A stretch of DNA of 64,000 bases from Nymphaea colorata (GCF_008831285.2 NC_045147.1:13432854-13496853), one strand, 5' to 3'; shown: positions 23,890 to 36,470, counted from the stretch's first letter. Numbers and translations: made by a program. The notes: a model not told the origin generated them from the letters alone.

Positions 23890-26800
23890 AACCTAAACTT
23901 GAAGCAGACTGCAGTTGATGGGGCCGCATGAAGAAAAAAACAATATTAAAAAAATGAATTAGATGAAATAATTTATCTAAAAGAGACAAAAGAAACAAAT
24001 GTATTGGCCCGGAAAGGAGAAAAGAAAGTAGATTACGACACTCTCAGGGAAACATAAAAATCTTTTAAATAATATCATTGAAATTTTAGAGATGTAAGCA
24101 GCAAGCGTGAAATCATGACGCGCTGGAAACGTCACACATTATATCATTAACGTTAAATAGTTTGAAAAGTGTTATAAACAGTCTCGCTTTTATAAATTGG
24201 AAATTAAGCGTCGGATACATGTTCAGTGACTCAACCGACTCAGCTGAATCAACGGAAAATGTCGTTATATTTATTTTCTAAACAAATAAATGATATAAAT
24301 AGATAAAAACAATTAACGCATAAGAAAAGTTTTTGAAACATTTGAAAATGAAAAAAAAAAGAAACAGAGGGTATGATACATACGAGGCATCACTGTATCG
24401 GCCAATAAATCGAGTTGACTTGCTAGCCATTTAACAGGAATCATGACCAAAGCTGATTTCTACAGGTTATAAGCATTGTGGACGTTTCTTGTATCGAATG
24501 TCGTGAGTATTGAACAATATCTACCAATGCAAACTCACGTCTAAGTTGGAACCACAAGGAGAAGAACGACCTCCTTTGAATCACAGTGGATGGCAGAGAA
24601 TCTATATTTCGTTTAGCCTCTGTATCTTAAATTTATATCCATGCTGAAACCCATGCATATATGATTGTCTAGTTAATGGACTCTATTCTATGAAGCGATT
24701 GCTGTCCATTTCATGTGAATCCAACCATATATTTATATACATGTCATGTTTGTTCAACAAAATTTGTGTGTAAAGTGTGTATGGCACCAGATACAAATTA
24801 TTTGAATGGCCTCAAAGGTGTTATTTGACAAACATATTTTTTTTGTCTCATGAATCTACTTCAAAAAAGATAGCAAATTCATGAAACATTTTAAAGAATG
24901 TTCCATGAATCTGCCCTAATTTTAGTGTTGAATCATGAAATGGAAACAATGAGTTACTGTTGTCAAACAACCCCAAACAAACCAAGATGGTTGAAAATCT
25001 GATTCAACAAAATTTTGTTGGATGCTAAGGAATGAGAGAGATTGACACACATCAGTCTCTTTAGCTCCGCCATTTTTGTCTGATCTTCCGACCCAGAGGA
25101 GTAACTGGTGACCGAACTGAACTTAAAGTGTTCGTCCATAGCCCATTGTCGACTGATCAGATCTGATCTAGCTAGCAATGACATGCAAAAATGTACAAAA
25201 TTAGCTGAGTCAAGACTCAAGAGGTGCATCTAGCAGGGGCAAACTAGAATTTTCTTTACGGGGCACTAAAATATATATTTAACAACCAAAGTCCAGCCAT
25301 ATTCATGAAACAGTGACCTGGGTCTTGTGGGACTGCCTCGTATAACTGGCGTAGGTCAACTTAAATACAGCTATAAATTTAAGGTTTTAGAGTGGCTTCA
25401 TGAGGCACACAGAGACCCCACCTGTCTCTGCCCCTGGCATACCGAAGCCACATCGCTGGCGGATTTCGTGGACCAATTAGCTGAGCTGCAGAGCAATCTA
25501 CACATGCATATGCGCCGTCGTGTCGCATCATAGCTTCAACCATAGATGGCACCATGCAACTGATCTGGACTTGGTGAAGGTGATGGCTTCTTGGTGGAAG
25601 ATCAATCACTCTTAGCTTCTCATTTCTCACTCACTTTTTGCTGATGCTTGGCACAACTGAAAACTACCAACTAGGCCAACCAAACGTTTTCCACTGGGAA
25701 TTTTCATTTCGCATCTTACTTTAATTGGCCATATCTTAAAAGAAAGGTCCCCTAATGATTCAAATAATGCCTGCTTGCTCTTAACATTGTCATATAATTC
25801 AAGTTGGAAGCTTGGTCAATTATACGTCAAAGAGGGCCCTCGTTAGTAGTTCTCATTAAAACTTAGGGCCATTGCAGAGGGACGCGATGTCCACTATAGA
25901 ATGACAACAACTCATATAATGAGAACAAAGCATAATGTAATGGATTTCACTCTCACAAAGTTGTACTCGGAATCATTATTAAATAGATCCCCACGTAAGC
26001 TGGCATCGGCTTTCATGTAACTTCGGGACTTTTCCTTCATCATATGAACGCATTTGGAGAAAAATGTGCCCTCAAGTTAGCCTGCACGAATTGACTTTGC
26101 TTGATCAGGAAGGGATTTCTCAATTTGATTTTTTGTTTTTTGGTCTTCTTTCTCCATTGATGCATTCTTGGTGACTAATGGAAATTTGTATATTAGTTTT
26201 CTACAACTTGTGGTTTTCTAGATTATCCTTATGAAATAAACCCTTCCTCATTCGAATTCTGGCACTCCATTTCCAATTTTCATTATTGAACTGATAACTA
26301 TGATCCTTCTAAATATTATTTATTTGTGAAAAAAAATTTTATTTTACAGGTTTAAAAAAAAGTTTCATTATTGAACTGATAATTATTTCAATTTTCTTTC
26401 GGGAGACAAAAGGCATAGACGGAAGCAAGGCCACACGCAGACACGAGATATTTGATACGAGAACTTCTCTCTAAACTAGGGTATGTGACATGAATCATGA
26501 AATGGATGAAACTCCCAAGCAAACACCACTAAGCGCCCGTTGGAATGGCAGGTAAGGTCATGCACGCTAGAAATTAAATTTGGTTTTCACATCTAGCAAG
26601 TTTTTTTTCTTCTAAGTTAATCATGAAGTTAAAATCAGGTCCTTAATATGGTTTTAGCATCATTCGACGCAAGTTTTTTGTCTGAATCTTCAACGTCAGA
26701 TGTACACTAGCCGAATCCAAATTAAATACTCATTTAATTGTAGCAGTTCCAGCCTGATAAGCCAAGATTTTGCTAACTTGAACTTGATAGTTCTTAGCGC

Positions 26801-28005
26801 TGAACCCAAATTGATCCGTTCGCATCCATTTGCGATTCGGGCATCTGATGCCGAATGATCCCAAGTTCTTATCCAGAAGTTGATAATTGTGGCTTGTAAC
26901 AGTCATCATGCATGATAAACTATAACATATAGCCATATTAGTATGTGCAAGAGTATGTTTTTTTTATTATGACTAGCTTAGACATCCAAATCGCGTCGGA
27001 TAAATTATTTTGTCATCAATGCTCAAAAATTGCTCAAACTATTTTCAATATTATTTGATGCAATGTCCCATGTCTTTGAAGTGGTTCTTGCAAGATGAAA
27101 CTTAAAAGAAACAAAAAAAGGGAAAAAAAATGTGGTTTATGTCTGGTAGGCAAATTATAGCAATATGGCAAAATAAACAAATACTACTTCGTGCGGCAGT
27201 TGGCAACGTGATCAGCTACCAAACAGACGAAAATTATTAAAATAAAATGAACAATAGGCGCAGAATTTATAACTAGACAAGCACCCATACAGTTGCATAC
27301 AGTTGCATAGTAAATTTAATCAAGCAGTGGATGCGTCACACACGAAACAGCTGGTTGATATGCAAAGGCTGACAAACTGGCCATTGGGTACTCCATACAC
27401 CTATTTGCATGCAGAATAAATTAGTTGGTTACCTTAATTTGAAACAGTACCAACGACTATGGATGGGTTTGATTGTCTACATATATGATAAAATATATGA
27501 ATTGAGTACATGTGAAGACTACTTTGTATGATTATAAATCATCTGATCAACTTTATAACTAATTCACGTACTACTTCATATATATAACATGAGACAACTT
27601 TCTTGCCAATAAATATGATATAGCTAGCTAATGTAGACTTGAAATAATCGGGGCAACTAGTTTAGTCGGCATCAGAATTAGCAAAAGAGATGGAAATCCT
27701 ATGGAAGGGCAGAGGAGAGGCCTACAACGAAGGGTGTGCCAGATTTGACATTGAACCATTGATCAATATTGGAGATGCATGAACTGGCATAATTTACTAA
27801 CTAAATAACCCAAATTTAGTCCGGATAAACAGAAGTACTAAATTCCTCAAGAATGCTACAATATTCAAGAGGGAGGTTATCATCAGCAGAGTTTGGAGTT
27901 CATCGAGGAGATGGCCATCAACTATTTAATGGGCACTCATGTTATCCTTGTGAAGGAGATCCAAGCCCATACTCCATCACATGTATGTTGCACGATAATA
28001 TGATA
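23890..28005. other. AT-rich spacer
   Basis: No gene recognised. It holds a MITE at about 24817-24974 and a 20-base direct repeat (TTTCATTATTGAACTGATAA) at about 26278 and 26363, about 85 bases apart. A minus-strand frame at 24963-25229 overlaps the MITE end and is not convincing. Confidence 0.5.
24817..24974. mobile_element. MITE with GGTGTTATTTGACAA ends
   Basis: The left end GGTGTTATTTGACAAACATA and the complement of the right end, GGGGTTGTTTGACAACAGTA, form an imperfect terminal inverted repeat. Inside are several short direct and inverted copies of TCATGAATCT-like words. I could not settle the target-site duplication. Related material lies near 12647, 19620 and 47490. Confidence 0.5.
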
Positions 28006-28009
28006 CATC

Positions 28010-28305
28010 TGTGAAAAGAAGAGAAAGAAGAAGAAGAAGCAAAAGAGTTTTTAACGTGGTTCGGCCTTGACTTGGCTTACATCCACAATAAAGGTTTTTC
28101 TCTCTCAATCTCTCACTCAAGGTGAGAGGGAGAACTTTCTTTATTTAATAGATAGCTGTTACAAATCATATCCACATTTTTAGGTTCTTGACTGCAGTTT
28201 TGATCATCATCCACTATCTCAGGAAGTAGGTTACAATTTTGATCACCATTCGATATTTTAGGAAGGGGTCGATCTTTCTGATATGTTTTTATCTCTTTCT
28301 CAACA
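28010..28305 (-). repeat. Downstream (3') LTR of the old copia
   Basis: Starts TGTGAAAAG and ends CTCAACA on the + strand; on the element's own strand it therefore begins TGTTGAG and ends CTTTTCACA. It is the same length as its partner at 35329. Confidence 0.9.
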
Positions 28306-28460
28306 TGCCCCCCACAAGCCAACACTAGTGCGAACAAGGTTGAGCTTGTTCTTGAGGTCACGAAACCTTGGTTAAGTTAATTTTCAGATTTAACGAACAC
28401 AATTTTAATCTCTCGTGCTGCCACTTTTTCTCTGACAAAGTAAATTTCGATATGTTTGGC
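28306..28460 (-). pseudogene. C-terminal RNase H fragment of the old copia
   Basis: On the minus strand it reads AKHIEIYFVREKVAAREIKI, the usual C-terminal part of copia RNase H just before the polypurine tract. It is cut off from the rest of RNase H (31094-31314) by the solo LTR at 28466-31089. Confidence 0.8.
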
Positions 28461-28465
28461 ACGGG

Positions 28466-31089
28466 TGTTATTACCCCAAATTTTTCAAAAAAGACTATTA
28501 TTTTATTATTTGAATTTAAATTTTAGACCCAAAACAAATTTGCATCTATTCTATTAGATCCAAAATGAATTTCCAAACCGTTGTCCAAACCCAAACACAA
28601 AATTCAAATTCAAAACCTAACCTTAGATGCGAGATTCAAATCCAAAATCTAATTATCATATCCGAATTAGATGCAAAATCCAAGTTAGATCTAAATCGAG
28701 AATTCCAAACTCAAATTCCAAAGCCGAAATCAGAACAACAAAATTTGAATTTATGAGCACTGAGTGCGTGCACGGGTCTTCCCTTTGTTTTATGTTTTGT
28801 TCTTGTGCCAAGAGGCGTTTTGAGCCTAAATCGCTCGTTAGAATGTGTTGACGACCAAGGAACCCAATCTAAATTTAAAACAAACCCAAAGTCACTCAAA
28901 ACAGAGTCGGCCCACTCATTTGTAACAACAAACATTTTTTTATTCACATTTTAAATAAAAAATAGTTTTATACTAAACAGCCTTTTTATTTTCAAATTTT
29001 GAATTTTGACTTCAAAACTCCGTATAAATACCCCCACAATCTTTTCTCTTGGGCATCAGCCAACCATGGAGGAACCTCTCATGTTTCCTCACTTGAATTT
29101 TTTTATTTTCCCTTAGCTATCTCTTTCCATTTTTTTCTTCTTCTCCAACCTTAGGAGAAATCTTCACCAGGCCCAAACTCTTCAAGAGAGCACAATAGGA
29201 TCTCTTAGAGGGACATTTTCATCATCTTGGAGCATCATCTGAAGTGATCCTAAGATCATTCAAAGGAAGATGTTCATGTATATTCGAGGTATGTAATCTT
29301 TTCTTTTTATTCTCATTTTCTCTTGCCACCTCCCCATGGCCGTGCAAGAAAGCTCAAATGATTTCCTATCCGAAATCGAGAGCTATGTCTTAAGTACACC
29401 AGGAGTATCTGCAAGGTGAAATAAATTCTCTTTTTCATTTATTCCCAAAAACATGCTTGTTACATTGTTTTACTCATCATTTATGTGTGAGATGATGTTT
29501 ATGCATGATGTATTCACTTTCTTCAATTAATATGCAAATGCACGGCAAGAATGAGCGTGGGTTGGAATTTCTTCATCTTATGTTGATTTTTAAGGTTGGG
29601 ACTTGTCTAACCTGAAAAAGCCCTTCACACATTTGTACATGTTAATATGCATTCTCAAGTCATTCTCACATTTAGTTTGTTTCTTTTTTCATTTCATGAA
29701 TGTTTGATTTTCTTTCATACCCAACAGTAGGAGAACTAAATTTTCTTGTGATAAACATGATTTTATATTCATACATCAAAATATTTGTAATCTTATTTTT
29801 CAAAAGATTTTCAAAAGCAAATACTTTATTTAATGCAGCTTTGCAGATTTAGTTTAGTTTCTTGCATGAGCCCAAGTTCTTCTCCGGCCTACATAAAAAT
29901 TGAAGTCGAATATTTCCAAGTTATTTGTTGATTTCAATTCTCATGAAGACGTATGCATATTTACATGTTATATATGTATACGTGCACTTGACTATCTCTC
30001 TTTGTCTTTGTCTTTTTATGATTTAATATATTCTTTTACAAACTTTCATATACGTATATGTAAATATATATACGTGTATTCCATTTTAAAATCTATCTCT
30101 CTCCTTTTAAAATCCTATTCTCTTCTCTATTTGATTTAAATCTCCTTTTCACAACTTTCATATACATATCTATACGTATATATATACACATATATATATA
30201 TATATAAAAATATATATATGAATACGTATCTCTCTCTCTTTTAAATCTTTAATTTTATGATTTCCAAGATCTCTTTCTCTCTTTCTCTTTCTATATCTCT
30301 CTTGTGATTAAATCTTTCAACTTTTCTATTCTCTTGAATATTTTTCTCTCAATATCTTTTTATTTTCCGACTTCACTAAGACCAAAACTCAAGTAATGAC
30401 CTAATATTGGATTCATGCTTCATGGTCTACAATCCTATTCCATTTTCAAAAACTTTTCTTTCTTCATAAAAATATTTATGACAATTATAAAAATAAAAAT
30501 CTTAGATGTATGTGGTAGTAGGAATGCTTTTAGATGAATGTCATGGTAGGAATGAATGATTTCATTTTAATCATGTATGATCAATGCATTCATATATTCA
30601 CTTAACATCACAAATAATCACAATCACATCTCTAAAAGAACTTAACAAGATAAGATAAAACTCTAACTATGTAGTAATTAAAGTAAAGCAAAACATCAAA
30701 CCTACTTAAAGTCTTGAGATGACACCAAAATGATTCCAAAGTTGATCTTCAATGTTTCTAAATGATATTTGTAAAGATTTCTCAATTCAAGATTTTTTCA
30801 AATCAAAATGTTTTACACTCTCAAGTGATTCTTCAAAAACTTTTTCAAAAGTTTGAAATATCAAATCTTTAACATTTTCTCAAACACAACACCACATTTA
30901 TAAGAAAATATGTTCAAGCCAAAACGCATCAAGGATAAGCATAACCCTTGGATTAATTACCCCCAGTAAAGGCACGGGAACAGTCGATCCTCGTACCGAT
31001 GGGCCAATCCCTTTCTCTCTCATTTTCAAAATAAAATCTCATTTTTCTCAAGTACTCAAAAAACCAAATTTTGTTTGGGAATGTGAACA
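28466..31089 (+). mobile_element. 2.6-kb solo LTR, probably Ty3/gypsy type
   Basis: The insert starts TGTTATTACC and ends GTGAACA, so it has TG...CA ends with matching TGTT/AACA. It is flanked by the 5-bp duplication ACGGG at 28461-28465 and 31090-31094. Removing it joins the copia RNase H reading frame exactly. I see no polyprotein and no second terminal copy inside, so it is best read as one LTR left after recombination. A TATAAATA box at 29023-29030 gives it a + orientation, opposite to its host. The length suggests a Ty3/gypsy family with long LTRs; that assignment is inference. It also holds a polymorphic TA/TG-rich patch at about 30030-30230. Confidence 0.8.
29023..29030 (+). promoter_or_regulatory. 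TATA box of the solo LTR
   Basis: TATAAATACCCCC about 560 bases into the LTR is the expected RNA polymerase II promoter core and marks the start of the R region downstream. Confidence 0.5.
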
Positions 31090-31093
31090 ACGG

Positions 31094-32372
31094 GCATGAA
31101 ACACATGATTAACTGCAAGATATGTTGCTCCTAAATGATCACACCTTAGTGTTGACACCTCTTGTATAGGAACTTGAAGATCTTTAAGAAGATGTTGCAA
31201 CCATATTAATTCAGCCGCAACTCCATTCATTGCTTTATGTTCTATTTCAGTACTTGAGCAAGCAACAATATGCTGCTTGTTAGATCCCCATGATATAATG
31301 TTTCCTCCAAGCATGGTAATGAATCAACTTGTTGACCTCTTATCATTAGTGCATCTAGCCCAATCTGTATCAGAGTAGACTTCAAGTTTCGAATCAGTTA
31401 CTCTTTTTATATGTAATCCAAAAGGTTGAGTTCCTTGAAGATAGCAAAGCATTCGCTTTACATGAATCCAGTGTATATTTGTAGGTTCATGAAGGAATTG
31501 ACAAGTTTTGTTGACAACAAAAGCAATATCTGGGCAAGTGAGAGCCACACACTGCAAAGCACCTACAATACTTTTGTATAAAGTTCTATCTTTGAGTGTA
31601 TCTCCTTCAAATTTGAATAGATGTACATTGAGTGCTGCCGGTGTGATTACCACCTTGGCTTCTTCCATTTGAGCTCTTTTTAGGAGATATTTGATATATT
31701 TGTATTGTGATAAAATGAGCCCATTAGGTTCGTGATTGACCTCTAGTCCAAGAAAGTAATGAATTTCTCCAAAATCTTTGATGGAAAACTTATTGTTGAT
31801 GCCATAGATGAATTTTTGCAGTTCCTGTGAAGAGTTTCCTGTTACAATAATATCATCTACATAGTTAAGAATGTAAACAATGTATGACGTAGATGAATAT
31901 GTGAACAGGGATGAGTTAGATTTGAACTCTTTAAATCCCTTGGATATAAGATATGTACTCAAGTTTTCAAATTATGCTCGAGGAGCTTGTTTGAGGCTAT
32001 ATAGAGATTTCTTCAACCTACACACATGTTGTCTAGAGGCTGACTCATATAACCTTCTTCCTTTAGAGTTCCATGAAGCAAAACATTGTTAACATCCAGT
32101 TGATAGATTTTCCATCTACGGCTAGTGGCAATAGAGAGAACAAGACACATAGTAGTAGGTTTCACCACTGGTCTGAAAGTATTGATGTAATCTATCCCTC
32201 CATGTTGACTATATCCTTTGGCTCTGAGACGTGCTTTGAACCGAGCTACAGACCCATCAGCATGTCGCTTAACTTTGTAGATCCATCGACAACCCACTAC
32301 ATAGTATTGAAACATACAAGGAACCAAGTCCCAAGTTTTATTTCTGTGAAGTGCTTCAATCTCACTGTTCAT
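31094..32372 (-). pseudogene. Reverse transcriptase and RNase H of the old copia
   Basis: Frame 32372-32013 carries the start of the copia RT (WDLVP, then CRWIYKVKRHADGS, then YQLDVNNVLLHG) and ends in a stop. Frame 31962-31324 carries the catalytic YVDD box, YFLGLEV and the Q-x-x-x-L-T-x-PDIAF block. Frame 31314-31094 carries the start of RNase H (GSNKQHIVACSSTEIEHKAM) and stops at the nested insert. At least two stops or shifts separate these blocks. Confidence 0.88.
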
Positions 32373-32639
32373 AAGTGCTTTGCATCAGGGCTTCTTGTAG
32401 GTCGAGAGGTTTAGTTTCAGTGTCAATAGCTTTAGTCTCATTAAGATATGTGAATATTCTGGTCTATGGGTTCCATCTTGGGAGCAGGTAATCATAGGGT
32501 GGTTTCTCACGCGACTGAGGATTTCAAGATGTAGGGAAGTTTGGTAGGATTCTTCCTGGGTGATGGGTGCAGGAATTACCGCATTGGTTTGGTGGGAAAT
32601 GTGACTGTTTGTAGGGACAATTGACGGCTCATTAAGCTT

Positions 32640-33750
32640 AGTTGCACTATGATTGGGTAATGGGATAATTTGGGAACCGGTGGTGGGTTGGGAGTAATCT
32701 TTTGCTAACTAACTCTTCAGCAGTAGTGGGTGGTCGTGTTCCAGAGTATAAAAAGGTGTTTTCATCAAATATAGCATGTCTTGAAATAGTGACATGTTTG
32801 TTCAAGGGATTGTAACACATGTAGCATTTAAAACATTTTGAGAATCCAAGAAAAACACATGCATGAAACTTTGGAGCAAGTTTCGATTTATTTTGAGGAC
32901 TTACTAATGGATAATCAGTGTATCTAAAAACATTAAGATTTTTCAATTGTGGCTTAGTACCAAGAAGTTTATCGTATGTAGTTGATTCTTATGCACTTAT
33001 CGATAACCTGTTAATAATATAAACTATCATTCTAAAAGCATCAGTCCAAAAATAAACTGGCATACAAACATTAATAAGCATAGTAAGTAGCATTTCAATA
33101 ATGAGGCGATGTTTTCGTTCTGCTACACCATTTTGCTATGGTGTATAAAGACATGAGAGTCTTCTTTAAATGCCATGAGAAGCAAGATACATAGAAAATT
33201 CTGCACTCATAAACTCACCTCCACAATCACTATGAAAACTTTAATCTTATGCTCAAGTTGTTTTTTATGATCTTATGAAAGTTCTGAAAGCAAGAGAATG
33301 TTTCAGACTTCTTTGTTAGCATAAAAATATATGTGAACCTTGAAAAATCATCTACTATTATGAAGTAGTATTTGTATCATTTTCTAGATATACATGGTGA
33401 AGGTCCCCATAAATCTGCATATAATAATTTTAAAGGAGATGACATTTTTAACTCAATTGAATCAAAAGGCGACCAATGCATCTTAGCTAAAGCACAAACG
33501 GAACAAAAATGCACTTTAGGTATTGAGTCAGTAGCAATATACTAAGATGAGGTCATGCGATTCAATAAAGAGTCATTTACATGTTTCAAACATTCATGCC
33601 AAAGCTTAAAAGTATCTCTAGGAACTTGAACAACATTATTGAAACAAGAAATATAAGAGTTGCATGTCTACAATTATTTCCAGTAGTCCGTTTTCTTTCA
33701 ACAGTGCTAGTGTTTGTCCATGCGTAAAATCCATCCTTAAGCCGTCCCTG
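32640..33750 (-). pseudogene. Integrase region of the old copia
   Basis: Broken frames on the minus strand retain the C-terminal copia integrase block (a CVFLGFSKCFKCYMCYNP stretch and HVTISRHAIFDENTF, at 32946-32750). Upstream parts are interrupted by several stops, and the catalytic core cannot be followed in one frame. Confidence 0.7.
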
Positions 33751-33755
33751 CTGCA

Positions 33756-34415
33756 CTATTTCCCCGTCTGCATTTTCTTGACAAAAAAATCAAGAGGTGT
33801 AAATTTTATTTTGTAGTCATTAGTGAACTTAGCAACAGAAAGTAGATTCTTATGAATCATAGGAACATGAAGAACATTCTTTAACCGAAAATTTGCATGC
33901 TTGGATGGTAAGGACATGTTACTGATGCTTCTGATGGATACTTTTTCTCTGTTGCCAACAATAGCAGAATTCTTTCTATGATAAGAGGATTTACTTTTCA
34001 TAGATTGATCACAATTTGTCATATGATGTGACGCACATTTATCTGGATACCATTCTTGGTTGTTATCCATCACATTAGAAAATGAAGTCAACGATGAAAC
34101 AACACTATTAGTTGTTTATGTATTGAAAGCCATGACCATAAAAGTTTTTGGAATATCATATCACTGTTAAGCATTGTGACCCTTGCGACCACATTATTGG
34201 CAAGTAACTATTGCATGCATTTTATACTTAGAAATATTACCACGGCCTCCATTATACGTGCGGCCTCTAATATTCCCACGTCCTCTATTGTACGAGCCAA
34301 AGTTGCTGCGACCACAACCGTTGTATGAATTATAGTGGCTGCGACCACCACCGTTCCGATCTCTTCTTCCTCTTGCATATGAATTCCCATGACTGCTAGT
34401 ATGATATGCAACCAT
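33756..34415 (-). pseudogene. Protease and Gag zinc-knuckle region of the old copia
   Basis: Frame 34091-33756 resembles a copia protease: NNQEWYPDKCASHHMTN stands where active enzymes have an aspartate-serine/threonine-glycine triad, so the triad is lost. It then has the conserved NVLHVPMIHKNLLSVAK. Frame 34415-34194 is a Gly/Arg/Asn/Tyr-rich Gag tail that normally precedes the zinc knuckle. Confidence 0.75.
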
Positions 34416-34503
34416 GGCAACCGTTTTTGTTTCTTGAGAAATATCAAGAAGCAGTGAAAGAATTTGCCGATGATTTTCTTTAGAATTGAGCCTATCAAAA
34501 ATT

Positions 34504-34990
34504 TTAGGGAAACTTGGTAGAGTCTTGAATGTAATTAGTTACGATAGTGATGAAGGTCTCATATTCATTGGACAGTCCATGGATGATATATAAAACCAAA
34601 TCACTGTTAAAGACCTTATGATTAATAGCAGCTAAAGAGTCATATAAGAATTTGACATTATTCAAATAATCAGCCATCATCATATCTCCTTTCTTTTCGT
34701 TCTGTAAATCCCTTTTTAACTGAATGATTCGCAAGTTAGATTGAGAAGCATATTGTTGTTCTAGAGCACACAAAGCCTCACGTGCAGTGGAATATGAAAT
34801 TAATTGTGGCAAAAGATGTTTGGATGTCATAACCTTAATCCAGCTTAAAGCTAATTGATCTGCCCGCTCCTATACTAAGAATGCACATAGGAGTTCTGGA
34901 GATTCCTAGACATCCAAGATTCTAGTGCTCGACAGCCAGAACCACCGGAGAAGTCAACGCCGATGGATACGATTGCCATGTTCTGTGGAT
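34504..34990 (-). pseudogene. Gag (UBN2-type) of the old copia
   Basis: Frame 34830-34504 matches the copia Gag core (ALCALEQQYASQSNLRIIQL, then MADYLNNVKFLYDSLAAI, then LVLYIIHGLSNEYETF). The segment upstream of it, to about 34980, begins with an ATG but is closed by a stop near 34875. Confidence 0.8.
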
Positions 34991-35328
34991 GACTCCTCTG
35001 TTCTTCAGTGGTAGTCGAAACAGAGGCAGAAATTTAGGCGTTCATAAGACATAAATTAAGTGTTCATTACACCACCAACAACATTAATTAATTTGCTTAG
35101 GAAAGACTCTTTGATCAAAGAGAGGTTTCTGAAATGAATGCCACTCGGCGGCAGTTCACACTTCACTGGAAAATAGGCAGAACTCTCCTTTCGGAGGTAG
35201 TCACACAAATAAAAGATAGCAGATAAAATAGTTAAAGTTAGTGATCGTCTGGCGGCAGCCACAAGACATGCGGTAGATTCCTCTATTCTTCCTCTGTTCC
35301 TCACGCTGCTTTTGTGTCTCTGATACCA

Positions 35329-35624
35329 TGTGAAAAGTAGAGAATGAAGAAGAGGAAGCAATAGAATTTTTAACGTGGTTTGGCCTTGACTTGACTTACA
35401 TCCACTATAAAGGTTTTTCTCTCTCGGTCTCTCACACACGGTGAGAGAGAGAGCTTCTTTTATTTAATAGACAGTTGTTACAAATCAGATCCACATTTTT
35501 AGGATCTTGATTGTAGTTTTGATCATCATCCACTATCTTCGGAAGGAGGTTACAATTTTGATCATCATCCGATATTTTAGGAAGGGGGCGATCTTTCTGA
35601 TTTGTTTTTATCTCTTTCTCAACA
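35329..35624 (-). repeat. Upstream (5') LTR of the old copia, shared with a second copy
   Basis: Starts TGTGAAAAG and ends CTCAACA on the + strand, 296 bases. It has element sequence on both sides: a primer site to its left (35317-35328) and a polypurine/RNase H end to its right (35625-35689). Confidence 0.9.
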
Positions 35625-35689
35625 TACACCCACGAGCCAACACTTGTGCAAACAAGGTTGAGTTTGTTCTTGAGGTCACGAAACCCATC
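35625..35689 (-). mobile_element. Fragment of a second copia copy
   Basis: These 65 bases match 28306-28370 closely (both contain GAGGTCACGAAAC and a GCCAACACT stretch), which in the first copy is the RNase H end and polypurine tract. Homology stops abruptly at the LINE relic. Confidence 0.8.
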
Positions 35690-36470
35690 CTAGCCTATTT
35701 TGTTTTCTCGTGGATTCACTTTCTCTTCTTGCTACCTGACTTCTTTTGGTTTTTCCATTGTGTTGCTCCCACCTCTGTCCCTTTGGTCTCCTGCCCCCTC
35801 TTCTCGTGTCATTGCTTTTATCTGACTTTTTTTTGCTGGCCACATCAATATATTTGACCACCTACAGTACTTTGGCATTAGTTTAGCTAACCAGTGTCTC
35901 ATCTGTCTCACTGCGACTGAGTTTCAGGTTCACCTTTTTATCTCATGTCCTTTTTTCTATAGTGTTCTTGCCTCTACATGACCTTCTTTCGTTCATAGCC
36001 TTTCAAACTAGTTTCTCATTCACTTTCTTTTCCTCTATTGTCCTTTCACTTGCCCTTTTCTTGGGGTCATGTCTGGAGGTCGTGGCTCATATCTTCTTGG
36101 CGACACATTCGTTAAGAGCGTAACAACAAGGTCTTCAAGAACACATTCTCATCACCAGATTCTATGACACGCCTTGTGCAAGGAGATGTCTACTTTGCTA
36201 TTTGGCTACGACACTGTTTTTCGTTTGCTGCTGCTGGGTGACTCTGCTTTTTCATCTATCCACTCTCTTCTCGCTCCTCTTATTTTGTTTTATTATGTTG
36301 TTGTCTTGAATATTTGTTCTTATATTTTGTTTTTACGGTCTGTTTTTGCATCTAAGAGACTTCTTATCCTCAATAAGAGACTTCTTATCCTCAAATTTTG
36401 TTATGCATTCTCAATTTATCAGTTCTCTCTCTATTTCTCTAATGCTTATTTATTGAGAATATCTTGAGCT
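35690..36470 (+). mobile_element. LINE (L1-type) 3'-end relic
   Basis: The + strand at about 35868-35975 encodes FGISLANQCLICLTATEFQV and then HLFISCPF, the zf-RVT zinc-binding domain at the end of plant LINE reverse transcriptases. About 36118-36200 encodes ERNNKVFKNTFSSPDSM and LVQGDVYFAIW, the usual C-terminal block. Frames are broken by several stops. The 5' part with the polymerase core is absent, as is usual for LINEs. A short duplicated AAGAGACTTCTTATCCTCAA lies near 36353-36393 in the 3' untranslated part. Confidence 0.75.

Larger units (their letters stand above)
28010..35624 (-). mobile_element. Degenerate Ty1/copia element with nested solo LTR
   Basis: A minus-strand copia element bounded by two 296-bp LTRs (28010-28305 and 35329-35624). 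Without the nested insert it is about 4.99 kb, the normal size. The primer site TGGTATCAGAGA lies at 35317-35328, directly next to the upstream LTR, and a polypurine tract at 28306-28317 next to the downstream LTR. Gag, protease, integrase, reverse transcriptase and RNase H follow in copia order but with many stops and frame changes. The LTRs differ at about 29 of 296 positions by my count, so this is an old insertion. Its right LTR is followed by more element sequence (see 35625-35689), so no target-site duplication can be expected. Confidence 0.92.

Noticed and set aside
24963-25229. 88-codon minus-strand frame
   Set aside because: Its 3' end lies in a MITE and the peptide is unfamiliar.
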